A stretch of DNA of 35,508 nt, from assembly GCA_003599885.1 (NCBI GenBank), contig QZKW01000062.1, positions 1-35,508 of the forward strand, written 5' to 3'. Of this stretch, positions 7,617 to 15,706 are shown piece by piece (the stretch's first letter is position 1; the number at the start of each line of letters is the position of its first letter). The position numbers were made by a program, and so were the translations under genes. A model generated the notes under the pieces. It searched no databases. It was not told the DNA's origin and was given only the letters and a program-made list of their open reading frames with translations. This DNA comes from Desulfobacteraceae bacterium (GTDB taxonomy: Bacteria; Desulfobacterota; Desulfobacteria; Desulfobacterales; Desulfosalsimonadaceae).

Positions 7617-8372
7617 TTATTGTTTCATAACGTTAGGCGTTATTCCATACCCTTGGGTCCCCGGTCCGGAAGGCTTGATGTTCCCGCTGATGATGATGGA
7701 GATAGGATTATTTCCGGATTTGTCTGTCAGGATGTTGATCTGATCCAGATAGCGGCCTGGAGACGTTCGGGTGTTTTCAATGGTGAATTCATAGGCATTT
7801 TTCCCGTCGATTTCGATGTCCTTCATTGAATACCGGAAATCCACACCATGTAAAACATTGATGCTGATTATTTTAAACGGATTCTCGGCATCCGGAACCA
7901 CCGTGACGACCTGGCTGATCCTTTCACCGACAGTTCCCTTCAAAACAGCTTTTGACGGGGTGATGGATGCAAAATTTTTAACTTCCCCCGTCAGTTTCAG
8001 ATTAAATTTTGAATTGGCAGGATCGCTGGTTTCAACATTGACGACTTTTTCAATTTGACCGATGAGGCCTTTGGTCGAGAGAATAACCGTAATTTTCCCC
8101 TCCGAATCCGGAGAGATCAGTCCATCAAACGCGACTGTTGTACACCCTCAGTGGGTTTTGACGGTTTTAATCTCAAGCGCCGCATCACCGGAGTTTTTAA
8201 CGATAAAATCATGGGTGACGTCTTCTCCCTCATAAGCAAAACCAAAATTATGGGAATCGACTTCAATTGAAGCAACGGGTTTGCCATCGCCTGCCTGGGC
8301 GGGTATGATAATGCCAAAAAAACAGACAGGGACAACGACCAGGAACAACCACAATATTGCGCGATCAGACAT
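7617..8372 (-). CDS. DUF1573 periplasmic protein B, candidate selenoprotein (UGA at codon 75)
   Basis: A 251-residue exported protein if the UGA at 8150-8148 is decoded. AAGGAGG precedes ATG by 5 nt; the signal peptide runs MSDRAILWLFLVVVPVCFFG... to AQA-GDGK. DUF1573 landmarks: NFGFAYEGEDVTHDF, KNSGDAALEIKTVKTH, then UGA, then GCTTVAFDGLISPD. As in paralogue A, the stop replaces the first Cys of the CGCT motif at codon 75. After it the frame is open for 176 codons and aligns with A throughout (STKGLIGQ, VETSDP, LTGEV, TPSKAVLKGTVGERIS, LHGVDFRYSMKDIEIDG). It starts about 30 bp after the RND pump stop codon, on the same strand, so it is probably translationally part of the efflux operon. Tails differ: A is Pro/Ser/Ala-rich, B ends near TPNVMKQ. 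Confidence 0.85.
8098..8150 (-). promoter_or_regulatory. Candidate bacterial SECIS element of DUF1573-B
   Basis: After the UGA (8150-8148) the same structures as in gene A are preserved: CAGUC (8137-8133) with GACUG (8122-8118), and CUCUCCG (8115-8109) with CGGAGGG (8104-8098). The differences from A in this span are GCA to GCG, which turns an inner A-U pair into G-U, and one base in the second loop (GGUU to GAUU). No stem pair is broken. The fold was done by eye. Confidence 0.6.
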
Positions 8373-8403
8373 GAAAGCCTCCTTGGTGAAAATGAAATTA
8401 GTT

Positions 8404-11400
8404 TTATCCGTTGTTTGTCAGGCGCGTTTCCGACCGGGTTTCAAACCATTCATAAATTGTCGGCAGAACGATCAGGGTCAGCAGGGTTGACGTGATCAGC
8501 CCCCCCATGACAACCACTGCCAGCGGTTTCTGAATGTCCGCGCCGGAACCTGTTGCGTAAAGCATGGGCAGATGGCCGATGAAACTGGTGAGCGCTGTCA
8601 TCAGAAGCGGCCGGAACCTCAGTTTGCAACCGGTGCGAACCGTGTCCAACACACTTTTTCCCTCTTCCCTGAGCTGGCGGAAAAAGGCGACCAGAACCAC
8701 GCCGTTTTGAACGGCAATACCCAGCAGAACGATAAAGGCCACTGCCGCCGATACTGATAACGGCATGGCGAAGATTTTGATGGCCAGAATACCGCCTACC
8801 AATGCAAAGGGCAGGTTCAGCACAACCAGAAGGGAATCCCTGATGGAACCGAGCGCCAGATACAGAAGCAGCATGATAATCAGGATGGCGATGGGCACAA
8901 CAATGGAGAGCTGCCGCATGGCCCGCTGCTGATTTTCAAACTGGCCGCCGTATTCGATAAAATAGCCGGACGGCAATTCCTTTTCAATGCCGGCAAGCGT
9001 CTGCTGGGCTTCAGCGACAAAGCCGCCCAGATCTCTGCCCCGGATATTGACTTCCGCAGCCACGCGCCGCATGCTCTTTTCCCGGGTGATCTGGGCCGGG
9101 CCTTCCACCAGTGAAATGGCGGCTATCCGGTCCAGCGGCACCTGCTCACCGGACGCGCCGGAAAGCAGCAGCCGTTTAATGGCGGGAATGTCCGAACGGT
9201 CGGATTCCGGGAAACGCACAACGGTTGCAATGCGCATCTGCCCGTCAACCACGCGGGTCGCCTCTTTTCCGGCAATGGCGGTTTCCACCAGCTCGTTGGC
9301 GTCGGCGATGTTGATGCCGTAACGCGCCATTTCCTGACGGTTGAAGGCCACTTCAATCTGTTCCATGCCAGACACCTGTTCCACTTTCACATCTTCCGCG
9401 CCCCTGATCCCGGACAGTTTGCCCGCTATCCGGTCCGCATAACTTTTAAGCTTTTCCAGGTCATTGCCGTAGACTTTAACGGCAAGATCACTTTTCACGC
9501 CGGAAATCAATTCATTCACCCGAAGCGCAATGGGCTGTGAAAACGATAGCCGAATGCCGGGAATGGCTGACAAATCTTTCTGGATGTCATTCACCAGATC
9601 TTTCTTGTCCCGGCCGGTAGTCCATTCCCTGCCCGGTTTGAGCATGATAAAGACATCGGTCTGTTCCGGACCCATGGGATCTTCGGATATTTCCGCGCGT
9701 CCGGTTTTGCAAACCACTGCCGACACCTCGGGAAAGGACGCGAGAATCCGTTTTTCCATAAATGTTGAGACGTCTTTTGAGCCTTCAAGAGATGCATTGG
9801 GCAGACGCACCACGTTGATGGCGATGGCCCCTTCATCAAGGGACGGCATGAATTCGGTGCCGATGTCGGTGGCGGCGAAACCGGCGGCAATAAGACATGC
9901 TGCGGATAGGCCGAGAGTCAAGCCTTTTCTTTTAAGTGCCGCGTTTAAGAAATTCAGATAGCCTTCGTGAAACCAGCGGACAAACCGGAATTCTTTTTCG
10001 GCGGACTGTTTTAAGAATATTTCAGAAAGTACGGGAACAATCGTTAATGCGACAACAAGAGACGTGAGTATGGCGAAAATCATGGTCAGGGTCAGCGGCA
10101 GGAACATTTTGCCTTCGATTCCCTGGAGGGAAAAGAGCGGCGCCATCACAATCACGATGATGATGATGGAGAAAGCAACCGGTTTGGCCACTTCCCAGAC
10201 TGCCTGGGCCGTGATCTGCCGCCGCATCAGCGGGTCCCGGTGCTCGGAAAAATGCCTTCGGATATTTTCCACTATCACAATGGAGGCATCCACTACCATG
10301 CCGACGGAAAAAGCGAGTCCGCCCAGGCTCATCAGGTTGGAAGTGACGCCAAACCATCCCATGATGATAAACGTGGCAAGAAAGGTGATGGGGAGAGTGG
10401 CGACCACGATCAGAGCTGTCCGAAGTTCGGCAACAAACAGAAACAGCACCAGAATCACGAAAACTCCGCCTTCCAGCAGGGCGTCCATAACGGTTTTAAT
10501 ACAGGCCTGAATCAGGGATGTGCGGTCATAGAACACATTGATGTGCGCTTCTTTGGGAAGGCTGTTCTGTATTTTGGGTATGGCCGCCTTAACTTTGGAA
10601 ACCACCTCTTTTGAATTTTCACCCCGAAGCATGATGACCATGCCGGCCACCGCCTCTCCCTTGGCGTCGCGCGTGACCGCGCCCTGGCGGGGCTGGGGTC
10701 CGACAACGACATCCGCCACATCTTTTATATAGACCGGAGAACCGTCTTTGGCTTTCAGCACAATATGTTTGATATCGTCAATGCCGGTTAAGAGCCCGAG
10801 CCCCCGGATATAGGTCTGCTCCCAGCCGCGCACGATAACACCGCCGGCGGCGTTGGCGTTGTTTTTCTCCACGGCTTCCACAACTTCGCGAAGGGACAGG
10901 TCATATTGAAGAAGCGCATCCGGACGTACAATAATATGATATTGTTTGACAAATCCACCGAAACTGTTCACTTCATTAACGCCGGGGATCGGTTTCAGTT
11001 GGGGAGCCACCACAAAATCCTGAAGCGTTCGCAGCTCCATGGCGGAAAGCGTATCGCTTTCAAGGGTATACTGGAATATTTCTCCAAGACCTGTACTTGT
11101 GGGGCCGAGTTCAGGCTCGGCTGACGGCGGCAGGCTTTCCTTTGCCGACTGAATGCGTTCAAACACCTGCTGGCGGGCGAAATAAATATCCGTATGATCG
11201 TCAAAAACCACAATGACCTGAGAAAGTCCGGATTTGGACAATGACCGCACCTGGTTGACTTTAGGAATACCGCCCATCTGCTGTTCAATGGGGTAGGTGA
11301 TCTGTTGTTCCACATCCACCGCCGAAAGCCCCGGCGCTTCAGTCAATACCATGACCTGCACGTTGCTCACATCGGGAAATGCGTCAATGGGAAGCTGAAT

Positions 11401-11490
11401 CCACGCAATGACTCCGGCGGCAATCAACACGCCGGTCAGTGCCAGGATAAGAAATCGCGAACGAAGGATCAGTTCAATTATTTTATGCAT
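8404..11490 (-). CDS. HME-family RND heavy-metal efflux pump (CzcA/CusA type)
   Basis: The inner-membrane proton-driven pump of a tripartite heavy-metal exporter. It is 1028 residues with two RND repeats: N-terminal helix, porter domain, six-helix bundle (~335-530), second porter domain, second bundle (~865-1010). TM4 reads SVGMVVDASIVIVEN, keeping Asp401 and the Glu but with Ser where CzcA has the first Asp, which is closer to CusA. The porter domain has RVNELISGVKSDLAVKVYG, as in CzcA, and I see no Met at the three copper-binding positions of CusA. Zn/Co/Cd/Ni-type cations are therefore at least as likely as Cu/Ag. It starts 9 bp after the adaptor gene with AGGGGG before ATG. DUF1573-B follows. 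Confidence 0.93.
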   Translation of the reverse strand: MHKIIELILRSRFLILALTGVLIAAGVIAWIQLPIDAFPDVSNVQVMVLTEAPGLSAVDVEQQITYPIEQQMGGIPKVNQVRSLSKSGLSQVIVVFDDHTDIYFARQQVFERIQSAKESLPPSAEPELGPTSTGLGEIFQYTLESDTLSAMELRTLQDFVVAPQLKPIPGVNEVNSFGGFVKQYHIIVRPDALLQYDLSLREVVEAVEKNNANAAGGVIVRGWEQTYIRGLGLLTGIDDIKHIVLKAKDGSPVYIKDVADVVVGPQPRQGAVTRDAKGEAVAGMVIMLRGENSKEVVSKVKAAIPKIQNSLPKEAHINVFYDRTSLIQACIKTVMDALLEGGVFVILVLFLFVAELRTALIVVATLPITFLATFIIMGWFGVTSNLMSLGGLAFSVGMVVDASIVIVENIRRHFSEHRDPLMRRQITAQAVWEVAKPVAFSIIIIVIVMAPLFSLQGIEGKMFLPLTLTMIFAILTSLVVALTIVPVLSEIFLKQSAEKEFRFVRWFHEGYLNFLNAALKRKGLTLGLSAACLIAAGFAATDIGTEFMPSLDEGAIAINVVRLPNASLEGSKDVSTFMEKRILASFPEVSAVVCKTGRAEISEDPMGPEQTDVFIMLKPGREWTTGRDKKDLVNDIQKDLSAIPGIRLSFSQPIALRVNELISGVKSDLAVKVYGNDLEKLKSYADRIAGKLSGIRGAEDVKVEQVSGMEQIEVAFNRQEMARYGINIADANELVETAIAGKEATRVVDGQMRIATVVRFPESDRSDIPAIKRLLLSGASGEQVPLDRIAAISLVEGPAQITREKSMRRVAAEVNIRGRDLGGFVAEAQQTLAGIEKELPSGYFIEYGGQFENQQRAMRQLSIVVPIAILIIMLLLYLALGSIRDSLLVVLNLPFALVGGILAIKIFAMPLSVSAAVAFIVLLGIAVQNGVVLVAFFRQLREEGKSVLDTVRTGCKLRFRPLLMTALTSFIGHLPMLYATGSGADIQKPLAVVVMGGLITSTLLTLIVLPTIYEWFETRSETRLTNNG

Positions 11491-11499
11491 GGCGGCCCC

Positions 11500-12942
11500 C
11501 TAATCAGCGCATCCTGCGCCCATTTTTCCGCGCAGTACATCGGATTTCAGCAGAAACGACCCGTCGGCAATGATTGTCTGACCGATGGCAAGCCCTTCTT
11601 TAATCTCGACAAATTCATTAAAGGGGGTGCCGGGGGTGACCGGGCGGCGTACCCAGTAATCGCCTTCCTTGTGAACAAAAACGAATGAGCGCCCGGCGTC
11701 CTCAAGTACCGAGATCTGCGGAACCGCAATCACATTGCCGGTGCCTTGAAACAGCACCCGGATATTGACGAACATGCCGGGCTTGAGCAGACCGTCTGTA
11801 TTGGCGACGCGGATACGCGCCTTAATCGTCCGTGTCTGGGCATTCATCTGCCCGGACACCACATCCAGCACACCCGGATATTTTTGACCATCAGTGCCTG
11901 TTGTCTCAATTTCACATGCGATATCAGCATGTTGTTTCTGCAGAAACGGCAATTCCGCCTCACGGATATTCGCCCACACCCACACTTCGGAAAGATCGGA
12001 GAGAAGAAGAAGTTCCTTTCCCGCCTCGATCCGTTCGCCCGCACTCACATATTTTTCAATCACTGTGCCGGTGATCGGGGCATGAACCGGCAGTATGCCG
12101 TTGATGGCGATTGCCGCTTGACCGGCCAGCAAACCGATATCCTGTTTTGAAAAACCCAGACGTTCCAGGCGGATACCCGCATTGATGAGCTCAATTTCAG
12201 CCTCGCCCAACCGGTTCTGCGCTTCCTGAACGTCCACTTCAGCAGAAATCTTTTTGGCAAAAAGGCTGGCTTCACGCTCTGCGGTTTTTTTTGCAAGCGT
12301 CAACGCGGCTGATTTTTTCATGTATTCGGCTTTTGCTTCCGCCACTGCATCGCTGTCGAGGGCCAAAAGAACTTCGCCTTCTGTAAAGTGTCCGGCGATA
12401 TCCGCGGATAGGCTTTTAATGGTTCCCTGAAGCGGACTTGAAACGCGAACGGTTTTTGTCTCGTTTAACCGCACTTCCCCGTTCAGGAGAAGGGGTTTTG
12501 AAAAATTCATGGGAACGGCTTGCGTCACACTGACGATGCCCGGTTTATCTTTACTTTGGATCACCGTATCGGAAAGTTTGACAACGCCGAGTTCATACCG
12601 GCATTCATCACAGGTGAAGTGAAGGATATCGTGTTCACAATGGGCTGCCCAGAGTTCATCCACTGGCCGATCCAGGTCCGACAGTCCTTCCCCGTCTCCA
12701 TGACCATGCCCGCCGCAGGAAGGCGCGGCATGGCTGTCATGATCATGGGTGTCTTCTTCACGGGCGGATTCTTCTTTTTCCTCTGCGGTGTACGCTTTGG
12801 TTTTTTCATCTTTGCAGGTCGAAGCACAGGTCGCCGCGTCCTTGGGTGAGTCGTTTGATTGTGCTGCGCGAGAATTAAATACCACCGTTATGATGACAAC
12901 ACATGCGATTGCCGTCAGGGTGATGAATGATTTTTTTTTCAT
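11500..12942 (-). CDS. RND periplasmic adaptor (CzcB/CusB type) with His- and Cys-rich N-terminus
   Basis: The membrane-fusion subunit linking pump and outer-membrane channel, 480 residues. It has an N-terminal signal/anchor (MKKKSFITLTAIACVVIITVVF) and then an acidic, metal-ligand-rich segment (HDHDSHAAPSCGGHGHG) with CASTCKD before it. A small motif C-E-H...C-D-E-C (residues ~112-122) looks like a zinc-type site found at the front of some heavy-metal adaptors. The lipoyl/barrel-sandwich part (LNGEVRLNETKTVRVSSPLQG ... VHAPITGTVIEKYVSAGERIEAGK) flanks an alpha-hairpin, followed by beta-barrel strands ending VIADGSFLLKSDVLRGK. AGGAGAGACC precedes the ATG. The His/Cys-rich front suggests metal capture in the periplasm. 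Confidence 0.92.
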   Translation of the reverse strand: MKKKSFITLTAIACVVIITVVFNSRAAQSNDSPKDAATCASTCKDEKTKAYTAEEKEESAREEDTHDHDSHAAPSCGGHGHGDGEGLSDLDRPVDELWAAHCEHDILHFTCDECRYELGVVKLSDTVIQSKDKPGIVSVTQAVPMNFSKPLLLNGEVRLNETKTVRVSSPLQGTIKSLSADIAGHFTEGEVLLALDSDAVAEAKAEYMKKSAALTLAKKTAEREASLFAKKISAEVDVQEAQNRLGEAEIELINAGIRLERLGFSKQDIGLLAGQAAIAINGILPVHAPITGTVIEKYVSAGERIEAGKELLLLSDLSEVWVWANIREAELPFLQKQHADIACEIETTGTDGQKYPGVLDVVSGQMNAQTRTIKARIRVANTDGLLKPGMFVNIRVLFQGTGNVIAVPQISVLEDAGRSFVFVHKEGDYWVRRPVTPGTPFNEFVEIKEGLAIGQTIIADGSFLLKSDVLRGKMGAGCAD

Positions 12943-13015
12943 GGTCTCTCCTGTTTTGGAATCTGGTATGATGATTTGAGATATATTTTTTTGTAATTAA
13001 ACATCCTGCCGGTCT

Positions 13016-14323
13016 TTATGGCAGCGTTTGTCCGATCAGACGTTCGATTGCTGTCCGCGCTTTGTGATAGTCCCCAAGAGCGAGAAGATGCTGTTGCTTG
13101 ACTTCAAAAAGAGTGCGCTGGGCCTCAAGAACATGGGGGTAGCTGAATTTGCCTTCACGATAGCCTTCAAGGGTGGATTGAAACGCCGATTCCGCAGCAT
13201 TGGCCACCACTTCTTTGAGGGCGGATGCGGACAACGCCGCAGCGGACAGATCCTGGTATGCCTGCCCGAGGGCCGCACGGGTATTTACATAAGCGGCCCG
13301 CTGCTCTTGCCTGGCTTTTGACAGATCGTGGAGGGCTTCCTGCTTTTCTCCCTGATTGCGGTTGAAAAGGGGAATCGGTACGGACAGACTCATGACAAAA
13401 GCAGTGTTTTCCGTCTCATTATAATACCGGGGGCCTGCGCCAATGGTGACATCTGGGATCGCTTGCGCATCACTGAGCGTCACGGCAGCGGATTTTGTTT
13501 CTATTTCGGTGGTCCAGCGGGCCACATCCGGATTTCCAATGATTTTATCCTCAAGTTCATCCAGAGGCGGTATGGGTGTGATAGCATCCATCTGTCCGGT
13601 CACGGCTTCAAACATCGGGGTTGTGCTTCCCCATGCGGCAACCAGCCTTTTACGGGCCGCTTCAAGAGAATGCCGGGTTTGTTCAAGTTCAATCCGGGCG
13701 GTCGTCAGGGAAACTTTGGCCTGAAGTTCCTCAACCGGAGGGACTTTGCCCGCTCTCACCCGTTCGGCCACCGTGGTGTAAGTTTCTTCAGAAAGCCTTG
13801 CCAGCTCACGGGAAATGGCCAGATGCTCCTGGGCGGCACAAACATCCCAGAAAGCCCCTGAGATTTCGTTAAATACGTCGAGACGCTTGCTTTCGTAATC
13901 CAGATGAGCCAGTTTCGTCTCCAAGTCAGCCACTTGCTTTCGTTTTAAGCGCTTGCCTGCTGTTTCGATAAGCTGATTCACCTGAACGGTGGTTTCCGCG
14001 CTTTTAAATCCGGACTGTTCATCTTCTCCGCCGAAGTTTTCTACGCTGGTTTCAACCTCCGGATTGGGAAACAGACCGGCCTGGAGAGCCCTTGCTTCCG
14101 AGGAACGGATTTCCAATGAAAAGGCGGCCAATTCGGGATTCTGAAGCAGTCCCAGAGACAGGGCTTTATTTAAAGACAACGGGCCGGTTGGGTTTTCTAT
14201 GGACGGATTGCCGGGTGCGGTTTGGGAATGCGGGTCCGCAAGGGCGGTATTTGCATAAGAAACGTCGCAGAAACCACTCAGCGACAACACGCAAAAGAGA
14301 AAAAACAAATATTTCAAATGCAT
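13016..14323 (-). CDS. Outer-membrane efflux channel (TolC/CzcC family)
   Basis: The outer-membrane factor of the tripartite exporter, 435 residues with a signal peptide (MHLKYLFFLFCVLSLSGFCDVSYA). Two TolC-type repeats are visible: LSLNKALSLGLLQNPELAAFSLEIRSSEA...LFPNPEVETSVENFGG for the first and IPPLDELEDKIIGNPDVARW...AIPDVTIGAGPRYYNETEN for the second. Long coiled-coil helices and the conserved VPIPLFNRNQGE strand are also present. I prefer the ATG at 14323, with AAAGGA eight bases upstream, over the ATG two codons earlier, which would be too close to it. It is the first gene of the three-gene exporter set (channel, adaptor, pump); the adaptor starts about 70 bp after its stop. Confidence 0.92.
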   Translation of the reverse strand: MHLKYLFFLFCVLSLSGFCDVSYANTALADPHSQTAPGNPSIENPTGPLSLNKALSLGLLQNPELAAFSLEIRSSEARALQAGLFPNPEVETSVENFGGEDEQSGFKSAETTVQVNQLIETAGKRLKRKQVADLETKLAHLDYESKRLDVFNEISGAFWDVCAAQEHLAISRELARLSEETYTTVAERVRAGKVPPVEELQAKVSLTTARIELEQTRHSLEAARKRLVAAWGSTTPMFEAVTGQMDAITPIPPLDELEDKIIGNPDVARWTTEIETKSAAVTLSDAQAIPDVTIGAGPRYYNETENTAFVMSLSVPIPLFNRNQGEKQEALHDLSKARQEQRAAYVNTRAALGQAYQDLSAAALSASALKEVVANAAESAFQSTLEGYREGKFSYPHVLEAQRTLFEVKQQHLLALGDYHKARTAIERLIGQTLP

Positions 14324-14414
14324 GGGCATTGTCCTTTATCATATGAGATATAAGCGTTCGGTTGAGTTGAAAAAACAAATAAATGAAGACCGGCGGCTGT
14401 GCAAAAATTTTCCT

Positions 14415-14510
14415 TTCACCACAGACAGCACAGAGGACGCAGAGAAAAATCTTTATTTTAAAGGATTTATCTTTTGGTCTCGCTGTGATCCCGGTGAGAT
14501 CTGCGGTGAA
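14415..14510. repeat. Dispersed intergenic inverted-repeat element, copy 1
   Basis: A ~96-bp element whose ends, TTCACCACAGA (14415-14425) and TCTGCGGTGAA (14500-14510), are complementary except for one position. The inside carries CAGAGGACGCAGAGAA, like the CACAGAG-rich interior of copy 2 at 18170-18253. It lies between the Cys-rich gene and the channel gene, and has no coding potential. Confidence 0.65.
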
Positions 14511-14557
14511 TATTGTTTTTTACAAAGCCGTCAAAGTCAGGGTGTAACAGGAGCGCT

Positions 14558-14998
14558 TCAAATGATCAAAATAACGGACCGAAGCGTTTTTGGGGTGGAA
14601 ACGGGATGCGGGTTTGGGACTGCTGAAAATAATGTTTTGTTTAAAAGGGGATGATTATCCGGCCGGGATTGTGCAAGGATGATTTGGATGCCGCCGGATG
14701 GATCATGGGGCCGGGATAAAGGCGTATTTTCCTGTATGTAGTTAGAAATGGGAATTTCCACACAACAAAAGCATTCCTCCGGATGGGAATCCGCGAGCTG
14801 CTGTTCATCTTCGCAGGATTTCCGGCAGGAGTCATCCGGCGACATGCAGTGATCCTGCAGGTCATCGCACACGATTTCCGCATGGCAATCATCCGCAAAA
14901 CACAGCACCAGATTCTCATGGTTCATCGGCACCGGGGTCAGCATGAGGTAAAACGACAGCATGAACCAGACAGTGTATTTTTTGAAATTATGTTGCAT
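14558..14998 (-). CDS. Small Cys-rich exported protein of unknown function
   Basis: About 146 residues from MQHNFKKYTVWFMLSFYL, a likely signal peptide ending near TPVPMNHE. The mature part is acidic and holds nine Cys within roughly 60 residues, including LCFADDCHAE, DHCMSPDDSC, KSCED and ECFCC. The C-terminal 60 residues are Pro/Ser-rich without Cys. Small proteins of this kind are often seen just upstream of heavy-metal exporters, which fits its position before the channel, adaptor and pump genes. A periplasmic metal-binding role is inference. The start is uncertain: the frame opens at 15103, the chosen ATG lacks a good ribosome binding site, and a good promoter lies almost on top of it. 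Confidence 0.6.
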   Translation of the reverse strand: MQHNFKKYTVWFMLSFYLMLTPVPMNHENLVLCFADDCHAEIVCDDLQDHCMSPDDSCRKSCEDEQQLADSHPEECFCCVEIPISNYIQENTPLSRPHDPSGGIQIILAQSRPDNHPLLNKTLFSAVPNPHPVSTPKTLRSVILII

Positions 14999-15005
14999 GA
15001 CGCAT

Positions 15006-15033
15006 AAAATAGGTGTTTTTGCGTTTATGTCAA
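15006..15033 (-). promoter_or_regulatory. Sigma-70-type promoter for the Cys-rich gene
   Basis: On the minus strand, TTGACA (15033-15028) and TATTTT (15011-15006) are spaced by 16 bp. The -10 box ends about 7 bp before the ATG chosen for the Cys-rich protein, so the transcript would have almost no leader or translation would start further in. Confidence 0.5.
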
Positions 15034-15075
15034 GAAGGAAAGAATGCGCAATCCGTTTTCCATCTTGTAAACTGA

Positions 15076-15092
15076 TTTTACACAGTGTAAAA
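15076..15092. promoter_or_regulatory. Operator-like palindrome in the divergent promoter region
   Basis: TTTTACAC-A-GTGTAAAA is a perfect 8-bp inverted repeat around one base. It lies 43 bp upstream of the Cys-rich gene's promoter and 117 bp before the sigma-54 site on the other strand. The TACA...TGTA core resembles operators of small metal-responsive regulators; no such regulator gene is in the window. Confidence 0.45.
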
Positions 15093-15208
15093 AAAAATGG
15101 CATTTGGGGTTCAAATATCTCCTTAAATATGTTTTTTTTGTTTCGATCCTGATAAAAAAAATATTTAATATAAGATGGTTATAATTAAATTGACTGTATT
15201 TTCCCGGA

Positions 15209-15223
15209 TGGCATAATGTTTGC
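15209..15223 (+). promoter_or_regulatory. Sigma-54 promoter for the receiver/TauE cluster
   Basis: TGGCATAATGTTTGC matches the -24/-12 consensus, with exactly ten bases between the invariant GG and GC. The predicted start site, around 15235, is about 30 bp before the first receiver gene. Confidence 0.65.
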
Positions 15224-15267
15224 CTCTATGTTGGCGTTCGAATCAAATATCAAAGGAGCCGCCATAG

Positions 15268-15678
15268 ATGGAAAATATACGGGTACTGCTGGTTGATGAT
15301 GAAGAAAGGTTTGTTGTTTCGACCCGAAAATTTTTAATCAACAGAAACTTTGATGTTTTGATTGCCCTCAATGGTCAGTCGGCCCTCGATATGCTTTCGG
15401 TAAATGACGTTCATGTGGTGGTGCTGGATGTCAAAATGCCCGGGATGGATGGTATGACCGTTTTAAAAGAAATTAAAGCGCGCTTTCCCCTTGTGGAAGT
15501 GGTCATGCTGACCGGAAACGCCACTTATGAATCTGCGGTCACAGGCATTAAAATAGGTGCGAGCGATTATCTCATGAAACCTGCGGAACCCGGTGAGCTG
15601 GTACAGAAAATCGAAGAAGCGTTTAAGAAACGAAAACTTCATGAGGAAAAACTCCTGCATGAGAAAAAGAAACGCTGA
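15268..15678 (+). CDS. Stand-alone response-regulator receiver protein 1
   Basis: A 136-residue CheY-like receiver with no output domain. The acidic pocket is VDDE (Asp10, Asp11), the phospho-acceptor is Asp54 in VVLDVKMPGMDG, the switch Thr is in VVMLTGN, and the conserved Lys is in LMKPAEPGEL. The charged C-terminal tail (KKRKLHEEKLLHEKKKR) is probably helical. AAAGGAG precedes the ATG by 9 nt. It is first after the sigma-54 promoter and is followed 28 bp later by a second receiver with the same PLVEVVMLTG strand, so the pair likely arose by duplication. No kinase is directly adjacent; the hybrid kinase at 21299 is the nearest. Confidence 0.9.
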   Translation: MENIRVLLVDDEERFVVSTRKFLINRNFDVLIALNGQSALDMLSVNDVHVVVLDVKMPGMDGMTVLKEIKARFPLVEVVMLTGNATYESAVTGIKIGASDYLMKPAEPGELVQKIEEAFKKRKLHEEKLLHEKKKR

Positions 15679-15706
15679 ACGAACGATTTCCAAGAGGAGA
15701 TGCGAG

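Noticed and set aside
7617-8372. Ordinary nonsense-mutated pseudogene
   Set aside because: The same UGA position in two diverged paralogues, no other lesion in either, and conserved synonymous sites after the UGA argue against decay, though only experiment can exclude it.
15593-15706. Longer start for the second receiver
   Set aside because: It would overlap the end of receiver 1 and add non-receiver sequence; GTG at 15707 has AGGAG at the right distance.
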